Source: Bacteroidota bacterium
GTDB lineage: Bacteria; Bacteroidota; Bacteroidia; Chitinophagales; Saprospiraceae
DNA: 39,036 nt
Assembly (NCBI GenBank): GCA_963169325.1
Contig: CAUJEY010000034.1
Location: 1 to 39,036 of the forward strand
Direction: 5' to 3'
The notes beneath the pieces were generated by a model that was not told where the DNA came from, did not search any database, and saw only the letters and a program-made list of their open reading frames with translations. Shown here piece after piece: positions 1-7,265 of this stretch (its first letter is position 1; each line of letters begins with the position of its first letter). Made by a program: the position numbers and the translations under genes.

Positions 1-7
1 TAAACCG

Positions 8-119
8 GGACTGTTCAAAAATCTGGTCTATTGACCCTATGTTATTTTTATAGATACCTAATTATCAATTTTTTAAATGCAATATTTTAAATATTAGACA
101 TCAGTTTTTGAACAGCCCC
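8..119. repeat. Short inverted-repeat element (MITE-like or IS remnant)
   Basis: An 11-bp arm (CTGTTCAAAAA, from 11) is matched by its inverse complement TTTTTGAACAG at 105-115. With the flanking G/C bases, both ends read roughly GG(G/A)CTGTTCAAAAA. The interior is AT-rich and has no ORF. Ends of this style are seen on many insertion sequences and their non-autonomous derivatives, but no target duplication is clear, so it could also be a bidirectional terminator hairpin. Confidence 0.4.
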
Positions 120-212
120 AAATTCAACTTAATTTTTTCAACTCATTCATTTTAAATATTTTATGACTGGAAGCGGGCGAAGACATCGATTTTTGAACAA
201 ACTCTTTGGCGG

Positions 213-490
213 AAACTCCCAAACCTCTAAACTCCCAAACCTCTAAACTCCCAAACCTCTAAACTCCCAAACCTCTAAACCCCCAAACCTCTAAACTCCC
301 AAACCTCTAAACTCCCAAACCTCTAAACCCCCAAACCCCCAAACCTCCAAACCCCCAAACCTCCAAACCTCTAAACCCCCAAACCTCTAAACCCCCAAAC
401 CCCCAAACCTCCAAACCCCCAAACCTCCAAACCCCAAACCCCCAAACCCCCAACCCCCCAAACCTCTAAACCCCCAAAACCCCAAACCCC
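213..490. repeat. C-rich 8/16-bp tandem repeat array
   Basis: About 35 head-to-tail copies of an 8-mer, AAAC(T/C)(C/T)C(C/T), often paired as the 16-mer AAACTCCCAAACCTCT and drifting to AAACCCCC towards the right end. The array stops at the stop codon of the minus-strand mmsA gene (492). On the mmsA strand it reads as runs of GGG to GGGGG separated by TTT, so the 3' end of that transcript could form G-quadruplexes. No coding potential is seen. Confidence 0.9.
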
Positions 491-491
491 T

Positions 492-1970
492 TCAACTCAT
501 CCAATTCGTTTTCGACTCCGGATTCCACTTCACCGTCGTTTTTTTCAACTTCGTCCAAAACTCGATAGAGCTCTTTCCGGTAATATCATTCACGCCGAAT
601 TTGCTCTCATTCCAGCCGCCGAAAGAAAAAGGCTCGCGCGGCACGGGTACACCCACGTTGACGCCGATCATGCCGGCGCCGGCATTTTCCATCACTTTGC
701 GGGCCATACCGCCACTTTGGGTGAATACGGACGCCGCGTTGCCGTAGTTGCTGGCATTTTCAATATCCAGTGCTTCGTCGATGTCTTTGGCGCGGATAAT
801 GGCCAGCACCGGGCCGAAGACTTCTTCTTTGGCGATGGCCATATCGGGGGTGACGAAATCAATCACGGTGGGCCCCACGTAAAAACCATTCTCATTTCCT
901 TCCACGGTCCAGTTGCGGCCATCCACCAATACTTTGGCGCCGGCTTTTTCGGCCTCATCGATATAACGTTCGATACGTTCTTTGGCAGCTTTGCTGATCA
1001 CACTGCCGAGATTTTTGCCCGGGATGATGTTTTTTGCTTCTTCGCAAATTTTGTCGATAATCAAATCTATCGGCCCAACGGCCACCATGGCTGAAGCGGC
1101 CATGCAGCGTTGGCCGGCACAGCCGCTCATACTGGCAGTGATATTGGAAGCCGTCATTTCCGGGTGCGCATCGGGCAGCACGATCAGGTGGTTTTTGGCG
1201 CCGCCCAGGGCCACGCAACGTTTCAGGTTGCCGGTAGCGCGGCGGTATACGATTTTGGCTACTTTCGTGGACCCGACGAAAGAAACGGCTTCAATGTCGG
1301 GATGGTCGCAGATAGCTTCCACGATTTCGCGGTCGCCGTTTATTACGTTGAATACACCGTCGGGCAGGCCGGCTTCTTTCAGCAATTCCGAAATGCGGAT
1401 TGCGGAGAGTGGTACCTGTTCGGAGGGTTTGAGGATCATACAGTTGCCCAGCGCGATGGCATTGGGAATGGTCCAGTTGGGCACCATGTTCGGAAAATTG
1501 AACGGCGCAATGGAGGCGACCACACCCAGGGGTTTGCGCTCCACCCTGCACTCCACACCTTTGCTCACTTCGAGCAATTCGCCGGAAACCAACTGCGGCA
1601 GGGAGCAGGCGAACTCGGTGAGTTCGATGCTTTTTTCCACTTCGGCGATGGCTTCCTCTATGGTTTTGCCGTTTTCTTCGTGTACCAGCCTGGCCAGTTC
1701 GGGCAAGTGTTTTTCGAGCAGGGTTTTGTACCGGTAAAAAATCTGTACCCGCTCTTTGATCGGCGTAGCAGACCAGGCGGGAAAGGCCTTTTTTGCCGCT
1801 TCCACGGCGAGGTCGAGGTCGGCAGCAGTAGAAAGCGGGACAATAGATAAAACGGCGCCGTTTAAAGGGGTGATTACGTCGAGTGTTCGCCCGGAAACAG
1901 GCAGGAAGGTCCCCCCGACAAAGTTTTTGGCCGCGGGGTATGGTAAGGTTATGGCGTCTATTTTTGTCAT
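492..1970 (-). CDS. mmsA: Methylmalonate-semialdehyde dehydrogenase (CoA-acylating)
   Basis: This 492-residue aldehyde dehydrogenase has the hallmarks of the CoA-acylating methylmalonate/malonate-semialdehyde branch (MmsA/IolA). The catalytic cysteine lies in GQRCMA (Cys289). The glutamate that ordinary ALDHs carry in ELGG is replaced (ALGGAKNH, about 255-261), as expected for the CoA-dependent family. The cofactor-site stretch IAPFNFP (about 154-160) and the FVGST loop (231-235) are present. The enzyme oxidises (methyl)malonate semialdehyde to propionyl- or acetyl-CoA with NAD+ in valine or inositol catabolism and is cytosolic. Length is normal. It is divergently transcribed from the GH9 gene with 56 bp between start codons. 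Its stop codon abuts the C-rich repeat array. It looks like a housekeeping gene unrelated to the conflict genes. Confidence 0.93.
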   Translation of the reverse strand: MTKIDAITLPYPAAKNFVGGTFLPVSGRTLDVITPLNGAVLSIVPLSTAADLDLAVEAAKKAFPAWSATPIKERVQIFYRYKTLLEKHLPELARLVHEENGKTIEEAIAEVEKSIELTEFACSLPQLVSGELLEVSKGVECRVERKPLGVVASIAPFNFPNMVPNWTIPNAIALGNCMILKPSEQVPLSAIRISELLKEAGLPDGVFNVINGDREIVEAICDHPDIEAVSFVGSTKVAKIVYRRATGNLKRCVALGGAKNHLIVLPDAHPEMTASNITASMSGCAGQRCMAASAMVAVGPIDLIIDKICEEAKNIIPGKNLGSVISKAAKERIERYIDEAEKAGAKVLVDGRNWTVEGNENGFYVGPTVIDFVTPDMAIAKEEVFGPVLAIIRAKDIDEALDIENASNYGNAASVFTQSGGMARKVMENAGAGMIGVNVGVPVPREPFSFGGWNESKFGVNDITGKSSIEFWTKLKKTTVKWNPESKTNWMS

Positions 1971-1989
1971 ATTCGTACAATATTTGCAA

Positions 1990-1997
1990 CAAAGTTA
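1990..1997 (-). promoter_or_regulatory. Putative -7 element for mmsA
   Basis: On the minus strand this reads TAACTTTG, a perfect match to the Bacteroidota -7 consensus TAnnTTTG, 20 bp upstream of the mmsA start. No TTG is found at the usual -33 distance, so the call rests on one short motif. Confidence 0.4.
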
Positions 1998-2026
1998 ACC
2001 GAAATTTCCGCACACAGAAACGAACC

Positions 2027-4507
2027 ATGCCATTTCTTAAGTACTGCATTCTTACCTGCTTCACGCTTTGCCTGCCTGGTAAAATCGCTGCCCAACCCGC
2101 CGCCTGGATCCGCATCAACCAACTCGGCTACCTCGAAAAAGATATAAAAGTGGCCGTTTTAGTCGGTAAACAAACGCTGTCTTTCGATGCGTTCGAACTG
2201 CGCGATGCCCTCACGAACGAGCCGGTTTTTAAAGGAAAAAACATTCGGAAATACGGCCCATGGGCTGCTTTTTCTGAAGGCTACCGGCTTGATTTTTCGG
2301 CATTTAGCACACCGGGAGCGTATTATATACAGGTGCAGGACATCAAATCGCCGGTTTTTCGCATTGCCAATGATGTGTACGACGGTGCGGCTGATTTTAT
2401 CCTCCGGTACATGCGGCAGCAGCGCAGCGGATTCAATCCCTACCTGAACGACTCCTGCCATACCCGGGACGGGTTTATCATTTACCACCCCGACCCGGCT
2501 AAAGACTCCACGCGCATCGACGTATCGGGCGGCTGGCACGACGCTTCCGACTACCTGCAATACCTGCCCACCTCGGCCAATGCCACGTTTCAGATGTTAT
2601 TCGCCTACCGGCAAAACCCCGGCGCGTTCGGCGACGCTTTCGACGCTTCGGGGCGGCCCGGCGCCAACGGCATTCCAGACATCCTCGACGAGGCCAAATG
2701 GGGCCTCGACTGGTTGCTTAAAATGAATCCCGGCCCCGGCGAATATTACAACCAAATCGCCGACGACCGCGACCACCAGCGCATGCGCCTGCCCACACTC
2801 GATTCCGTTTTCTACGGCGCACCCGACGGCAGCCTTGCCCGCCCGGTCTATTTCATCACCGGTACGCCGCAAGGAGCGTTTAAATATAAAAACCGGACGC
2901 AGGGAGCGGCCTCATCTGCCGGCAAGTTCGCCTCTGCATTCGCACTCGGCAGTCAGGTGTTACAACCTTTTTATCCGGAATATGCAAGCGCATTGGCGCC
3001 CAAAGCCGTAGCGGCTTATACATTTGGCCGGCAAAAACCGGGCTACACCCAAACGGCTCCCTGCCGCGCGCCTTATTTTTACGAAGAAGAAAATTGGGTG
3101 GACGACATGGAACTGGCGGCCGTACAACTCGACGACTTGTTCCCCGGCCAGGATTACCGCGAACAAGCCGAACAATACGGCAATGCCGAACCCATTACTC
3201 CCTGGATGGGCAGCGACACGGCCCGGCATTACCAGTGGTATCCGTTCGTCAACCTGGGTCACTATTTCCAGACAGAAAAGCCCGGCAGTCCGCAACAGGC
3301 CGTTTTCCTCGAATTTATGCGCCGCGGGGTCGACAGCGTGTACCAACGCGGCAAAAACAATACTTTCTCGTACGGCGTGCCGTTTATTTGGTGCTCCAAC
3401 AACTTAAACGTGGCCATATACACGCAGGCCCGCCTATACCGCGAACGCAGCGGCGACCAGCGCTACCGCGAAATGGAAACAGCCCTGCGCGACTGGCTTT
3501 TCGGCTGCAATCCCTGGGGCACGAGCATGATTTGTGGCCTGCCTGCCAGCGGCGTTTACCCGCGCGACCCGCATTCGGCCTTTACCCACCTGTACCACTA
3601 CCCTATCGACGGCGGCCTGGTAGACGGCCCTATCTATGGCAGCATCTGGAACAAACTCATCGGGATTACCCTGTATGAAGCGGACGAATACGCCGAATTT
3701 CAGTCGCCGCTGGTTATCTACCACGACGATTACGGCGACTACTCTTCCGACGAGCCGACCATGGACGGTACGGCAAGCCTGAGTTATATGCTCTCGGCGC
3801 TGCAAACAGAAGGAAACGCCGGTCGTACCGTCCAGGTGAAAGATCGCTACGGCGCCCTCATACGCGGCGACACGACGCAAAAGATCATCCATTTAGTTTT
3901 TACCGGCCACGAGTATGCCGAAGGCGCGAACGATATTTTAAAAACCCTGAAAAAAGCCGGGATAAAGGCTTCCTTCTTCCTCACTGGAGATTTTTGCCGG
4001 CACTACCCGAAAACCGTGCGGAAAATGAAAAAAGCCGGGCACTACGTCGGTCCTCACTCGGATAAACACCTGCTTTATTGCGACTGGCAAAAACGCGATT
4101 CTTTGCTGGTCCTCAAAAATGCCTTTTTAGAAGATTTGCGCGACAATTTCAACACCCTGGCCGCCCTGGGTATCCCCAAAAATGAAGCGCGTCTGTTTAT
4201 TGCGCCTTATGAATGGTACAACGACTCGATCGTCGCCTGGAGCCGGCAGGCCGGGCTGACCTTGCTCAACTACACACCGGGCACCTTGTCACACGCCGAT
4301 TACACGGCGCCGGAAATGAAGAACTACAGCTCCTCAGAAGCGATTTATACCAGTATCCTTGATTTTGAACGGAACAGCCCGAACGGGTTGAACGGGTTTT
4401 ATTTGCTGATGCATGTTGGGGCGGGGCCGGGAAGGAAGGACAAATTTTATGGGCGGTTGGGGGAGATGGTGCGGGCGTTGAAGGGGAAAGGATATACGTT
4501 TCGCTGA
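2027..4507 (+). CDS. Secreted GH9 glycanase fused to a NodB-like polysaccharide deacetylase domain
   Basis: The open frame runs further upstream, but the ATG at 2027 starts a good signal peptide (hydrophobic core then KIAA-QPAAW), giving 826 residues. Order: signal peptide about 1-22; CelD-N type Ig-like domain about 25-105 (AWIRINQLGY opening); GH9 (alpha/alpha)6 barrel about 115-590 with the GGWHDASDY motif (Asp172, Asp175) and a candidate acid Glu576 in SDEPTMDG; NodB-like domain about 615-826. The second NodB metal-site motif is present (HSDKH, 677-681), but the first, normally TFDD, reads VFTGHE, so the usual catalytic/metal Asp pair is missing. GH9 enzymes are mostly endo- or exo-beta-1,4-glucanases or exo-glucosaminidases. 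The deacetylase-fold partner suggests an amino-sugar polymer such as chitosan, but the substrate is inference. It stands alone, divergent from mmsA. Confidence 0.88.
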   Translation: MPFLKYCILTCFTLCLPGKIAAQPAAWIRINQLGYLEKDIKVAVLVGKQTLSFDAFELRDALTNEPVFKGKNIRKYGPWAAFSEGYRLDFSAFSTPGAYYIQVQDIKSPVFRIANDVYDGAADFILRYMRQQRSGFNPYLNDSCHTRDGFIIYHPDPAKDSTRIDVSGGWHDASDYLQYLPTSANATFQMLFAYRQNPGAFGDAFDASGRPGANGIPDILDEAKWGLDWLLKMNPGPGEYYNQIADDRDHQRMRLPTLDSVFYGAPDGSLARPVYFITGTPQGAFKYKNRTQGAASSAGKFASAFALGSQVLQPFYPEYASALAPKAVAAYTFGRQKPGYTQTAPCRAPYFYEEENWVDDMELAAVQLDDLFPGQDYREQAEQYGNAEPITPWMGSDTARHYQWYPFVNLGHYFQTEKPGSPQQAVFLEFMRRGVDSVYQRGKNNTFSYGVPFIWCSNNLNVAIYTQARLYRERSGDQRYREMETALRDWLFGCNPWGTSMICGLPASGVYPRDPHSAFTHLYHYPIDGGLVDGPIYGSIWNKLIGITLYEADEYAEFQSPLVIYHDDYGDYSSDEPTMDGTASLSYMLSALQTEGNAGRTVQVKDRYGALIRGDTTQKIIHLVFTGHEYAEGANDILKTLKKAGIKASFFLTGDFCRHYPKTVRKMKKAGHYVGPHSDKHLLYCDWQKRDSLLVLKNAFLEDLRDNFNTLAALGIPKNEARLFIAPYEWYNDSIVAWSRQAGLTLLNYTPGTLSHADYTAPEMKNYSSSEAIYTSILDFERNSPNGLNGFYLLMHVGAGPGRKDKFYGRLGEMVRALKGKGYTFR

Positions 4508-4534
4508 GTGATGCCGGTGCATGTAACAATTCCG

Positions 4535-4599
4535 GCTTCATTACTGGCGATGGATAAAATCCGGAACCGGTTTGGTAAAGGGGCGGGGCGGGAAATAAA
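4535..4599 (+). pseudogene. 3' scrap of a dinB-like (Y-family polymerase) gene
   Basis: Bases 4546-4584 match the 3' end of the intact dinB gene (26445-27590, minus strand) with two mismatches over 39 nt. In frame this gives AMDKIRNRFGKGA against AMDKIRDRFGKGA, followed by a matching GGGAAAT(A/G)A ending. No upstream dinB sequence is present, so this is a remnant. It points away from the tRNA-proximal end in the opposite orientation to the intact gene. Confidence 0.7.
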
Positions 4600-4701
4600 A
4601 TTCCCGCTTTCGGATTTTAGATTTGTTGGCAAGAATTGTTATCCTTTTTGCGGCCTCGGCGCCTGCTTAGGAACTTTTTTAAATTTTCCCGGTTTTAAAT
4701 G

Positions 4702-4733
4702 TTGATGTTTTACGCGATGACTGTGTATCTTTG
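4702..4733 (+). promoter_or_regulatory. Bacteroidota-type promoter of tRNA-His
   Basis: A TTG at 4702-4704 and TATCTTTG at 4726-4733 (matching TAnnTTTG) are separated by 21 bp, close to the Bacteroidota primary sigma consensus. The -7 element ends 17 bp before the tRNA 5' end, a natural distance for a tRNA transcript leader. It is the clearest promoter in the window. Confidence 0.75.
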
Positions 4734-4750
4734 CCGCGCTAAAAAAATAT

Positions 4751-4825
4751 GGAGGGTGTAGCTCAGCAGGTTAGAGCGCAAGTTTGTGGCACTTGAGGTC
4801 GGGGGTTCGAAACCCCTCATTCTCC
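4751..4825 (+). tRNA. tRNA-His (anticodon GTG)
   Basis: The cloverleaf folds fully. The acceptor stem GAGGGTG (4752-4758) pairs with CATTCTC (4818-4824). The anticodon stem CAAGT/ACTTG frames the loop TTGTGGC with anticodon GTG. The T-arm is GGGGG-TTCGAAA-CCCCT. The extra 5' G (G-1 at 4751) opposite C73 (4825) is the histidine identity element. CCA is not encoded. A promoter lies upstream and a terminator directly downstream. Confidence 0.95.
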
Positions 4826-4881
4826 CATCAAAGGGTCGGACGTCAAAATCCGGTCCTTTTTTTATTTTAAAAACTTCGCAA
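4801..4881 (+). repeat. Left direct repeat: tRNA-His 3' end plus terminator
   Basis: The stretch from the T-arm of tRNA-His through its terminator recurs at 25987-26072. The blocks GGGGGTTCnAAA, CATTCTCCC and a 51-52-bp terminator segment (4830-4881) are shared. The terminator part is almost identical, with one substitution plus run-length changes. The two copies bracket the conflict-gene block. Either this is an integration-site scar or a terminator cassette used several times in this genome. Confidence 0.6.
4830..4863 (+). terminator. Rho-independent terminator of tRNA-His
   Basis: An 11-bp stem AAAGGGTCGGA / TCCGGTCCTTT (two G-U pairs) with loop CGTCAAAA is followed by a T-run, beginning 4 nt after the tRNA. 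Confidence 0.85.
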
Positions 4882-5001
4882 AATGCGGCATTGGGCTTTG
4901 GCAATCGCAATTGTGGTAGCAATTTTAAAAAGTGTGTAACATTGCATACGCTTTGACAAATCTCTCCGCACCAATCAACAACAACCTAACTCAACGCCTC
5001 C

Positions 5002-7236
5002 ATGCCCACCCCCACCCGAAAAGGCATCTTCCTCGTCCTCCTCGCTATGTGCTTAGTCGTGGCGGTGGCGGTTATTCCGGATAAGTTCGGGGTCGAGTAT
5101 CAGCGGTATTTGATGGTGGGGATTGTGCTCGGGTTGGTTGTTATGCTCTTCTTTACTACCGACTTTAGGAAATGGCTGTGGCCTGGGGCTGCAAAATCAA
5201 AAGCAGACCGGTTCAATATTCCGCCCGGCGCCGCCACGCGGCGGTTGATCAATCTGGCGAAAGCGGCGATTAGCGAAGCCGAGCCGGAGAAATCGCTTCA
5301 GCATCTTTCGGGATTGAAAGCGCCGGCGCTGGACACCCAGGTTGTCGCCTTGAATGGCCGGTATGCAGAGTATCGGCGCAACAGCCGCTTGGGGCTGCTG
5401 TCAACAAAAGAGGAAACCCTGATTTCAAATCAGATCAAACACGATATTCTCGATCTGATAAAGGCCCTGGAAGATGAACTGGCCACCGGTACAGAGAATT
5501 ACAATATCATCAAAGAGTATCTTAAAAAGCGTTATACCAACCGGTTGAGGCAAAAATTAGCTAACCGGCAGCCCGTCAATTTGCGTCGCCTTATTAATGC
5601 CAAGGTTACCCCCAAAGGAAACAGACCTGCCTTTGTAACATACAATAGTGATGAGGTCAGTGGGAAGTTGCTGCAAACCTTTAATGAGGCCCGTGGACGG
5701 ATATTGCTGGTCGGTGCACCTGGCGCAGGGAAAACAACACTTTTGCTCCAATTAGTACTCGAATTGCTCGTGGCCGAACCTGATTCCTTACCCGTGCTTT
5801 TAAACCTTGCCACTTGGTCCAAAGAGTACATTTCTCTGGAGCCCTGGCTGATAAAGGTTTTGGCTGCGGAAATGGGTATTTCTGAAAAATATGCAGTCGA
5901 GATCATCCAGCAAAATCGCTTAATCCCTCTTTTTGACGGATTTGATGAAATTCGGGGAGAGGACCGCCCGTCTTGCCTGGAAGCCATTAATCGGTATGGG
6001 GCAGATACACAACGACAATATGTCATTTCATCTCGAAAAAAAGAGTACAAATCGGTGGGCAAAGCGGTGCTCGTACACCTCCCAATCGAAGTTTGTCCAC
6101 TTCCCCCGGAGCAAATGAAGGCAGAATTACAGCGGTTATGGGAGCATCCGGACAAGCCCGAAAGAGGCGCCATGCTATTATTAGACGCTATTGAAAAAGA
6201 TGCTTTGTTACAAAAAGCAGTACAAGTACCATTTTACTTTAACTGCTTACAGATTTTGTTTAATGAAGGGTTGACGCTGGAAGAAATGTTTTTTGTAGCC
6301 AAGACTCCGGAAGACCGACAGGCCGAAATTCTCGAACGATTCGTGGAGTACGAGTTTAAGGCGTCAGTGTATGAGTCATATCCTGTGGAAAAGATATGTC
6401 ATTGGCTATCCTTTCTTGCCTCCCGGATGACGGAGCAGAATATAGTTGTGTTTGAGTTGAGGGATCTGCAGTATGGGTGGTGGAGGTGGTCGAAAGGACA
6501 AATTATTTTGGCTTATTTGGTCTACGGGCTGGTTCAGGGACTACATGCACTAGTCTATGGGCCAGGTGTCGGGCTGGCAACCTGGCTGGTCGCCGCGCCC
6601 AATCGCGAAATAATTGAGTATATAACCGGTACACTGTTTGCTGGGCTGCTCGTGGTGGTGGTAGTCGGACCGCTTACCGGGTTGATCCACATGCTGCTCA
6701 ACTTAATATTTAATTGGCAACTAACTATCAAAACAAGAGACAACATAAACTGGTCTTGGGGTAATTACATAAAAAATCTTAAAAAGGACATAATCGCAGG
6801 GTCAACTGCGGGGCTAATTATCGGGCTGACCGCCGGGCTGGTATACGGGCCAATTATTGGGCTAACTTTCGGAATAATAGGCGGACCGATGTTTCGTGGG
6901 CTGCTCTCGTTATTAAAGTCTAGTACGGATATCCTTCAAATCACCTCCCCTTACCATCGATTCAATGCCTCAAAAAAATCTTTATGGTTTTCCATCCTCC
7001 AGCACAAATTCCTCTGCTACCAACTCCGCAAGCAAGGCTTACTCCCGCCCGACCTCGTTGTATTTCTCAACGAAATGTCCCTGCGCCATATCATGGAGTT
7101 CGACGGTGATCCGAAAACGGGTGAAGACGGCGGCTCCTGGCGCTTCCGTCACCGCATCTTGCAAGAATATTTCGATGCGCAATGGAAAGGGCCAAGGGAG
7201 CATAAAAAGCCGGAAAATCCATCGATATTCTCATAA
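5002..7236 (+). CDS. Membrane-anchored NACHT NTPase with effector-associated-like domain (NACHT1)
   Basis: 744 residues. Two N-terminal transmembrane helices (about 8-25 and 35-52) are followed by a helical segment (about 75-160) resembling the effector-associated (EAD) domains of bacterial conflict systems. Its core, about 115-158, has an ALNGRY...LISNQI...ILDLIKAL pattern. Then comes a NACHT module with Walker A GAPGAGKTT (238-246) and Walker B IPLFDGFDE (308-316). The C-terminal part has several glycine-rich hydrophobic helices (about 495-635) and ends with FRHRILQEYFD, the usual C-terminal NACHT motif. STAND ATPases of this type switch from an ADP-bound to an oligomeric ATP-bound state on sensing a trigger. 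No catalytic effector is fused, so it probably recruits one through the EAD-like segment. It is first of three NACHT genes; the next starts 29 nt later. Confidence 0.85.
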   Translation: MPTPTRKGIFLVLLAMCLVVAVAVIPDKFGVEYQRYLMVGIVLGLVVMLFFTTDFRKWLWPGAAKSKADRFNIPPGAATRRLINLAKAAISEAEPEKSLQHLSGLKAPALDTQVVALNGRYAEYRRNSRLGLLSTKEETLISNQIKHDILDLIKALEDELATGTENYNIIKEYLKKRYTNRLRQKLANRQPVNLRRLINAKVTPKGNRPAFVTYNSDEVSGKLLQTFNEARGRILLVGAPGAGKTTLLLQLVLELLVAEPDSLPVLLNLATWSKEYISLEPWLIKVLAAEMGISEKYAVEIIQQNRLIPLFDGFDEIRGEDRPSCLEAINRYGADTQRQYVISSRKKEYKSVGKAVLVHLPIEVCPLPPEQMKAELQRLWEHPDKPERGAMLLLDAIEKDALLQKAVQVPFYFNCLQILFNEGLTLEEMFFVAKTPEDRQAEILERFVEYEFKASVYESYPVEKICHWLSFLASRMTEQNIVVFELRDLQYGWWRWSKGQIILAYLVYGLVQGLHALVYGPGVGLATWLVAAPNREIIEYITGTLFAGLLVVVVVGPLTGLIHMLLNLIFNWQLTIKTRDNINWSWGNYIKNLKKDIIAGSTAGLIIGLTAGLVYGPIIGLTFGIIGGPMFRGLLSLLKSSTDILQITSPYHRFNASKKSLWFSILQHKFLCYQLRKQGLLPPDLVVFLNEMSLRHIMEFDGDPKTGEDGGSWRFRHRILQEYFDAQWKGPREHKKPENPSIFS

Positions 7237-7265
7237 ATCCGCATTTTTACCTAACTTTCAACGCC

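Noticed and set aside
982-1850. Long plus-strand ORFs inside mmsA
   Set aside because: Shadow frames of a well-recognised dehydrogenase; no family features.
1883-2026. Upstream extension of the GH9 gene
   Set aside because: It overlaps mmsA and the divergent promoter region; the ATG at 2027 gives a proper signal peptide.
4710-4922. Minus-strand ORF covering tRNA-His
   Set aside because: It is antisense to the tRNA and its terminator; a similar peptide reappears at 26.0 kb only because the DNA segment is repeated.
4978-5000. AAC-rich stretch before NACHT1 as a DGR template repeat
   Set aside because: It is only a short CAACAACAAC run without the GC-rich flanks shared by the variable regions.
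4930-5001. A TACGCTTTG before NACHT1 as a promoter
   Set aside because: It has a three-base gap instead of two within the -7 motif and no well-placed TTG; too weak to list.
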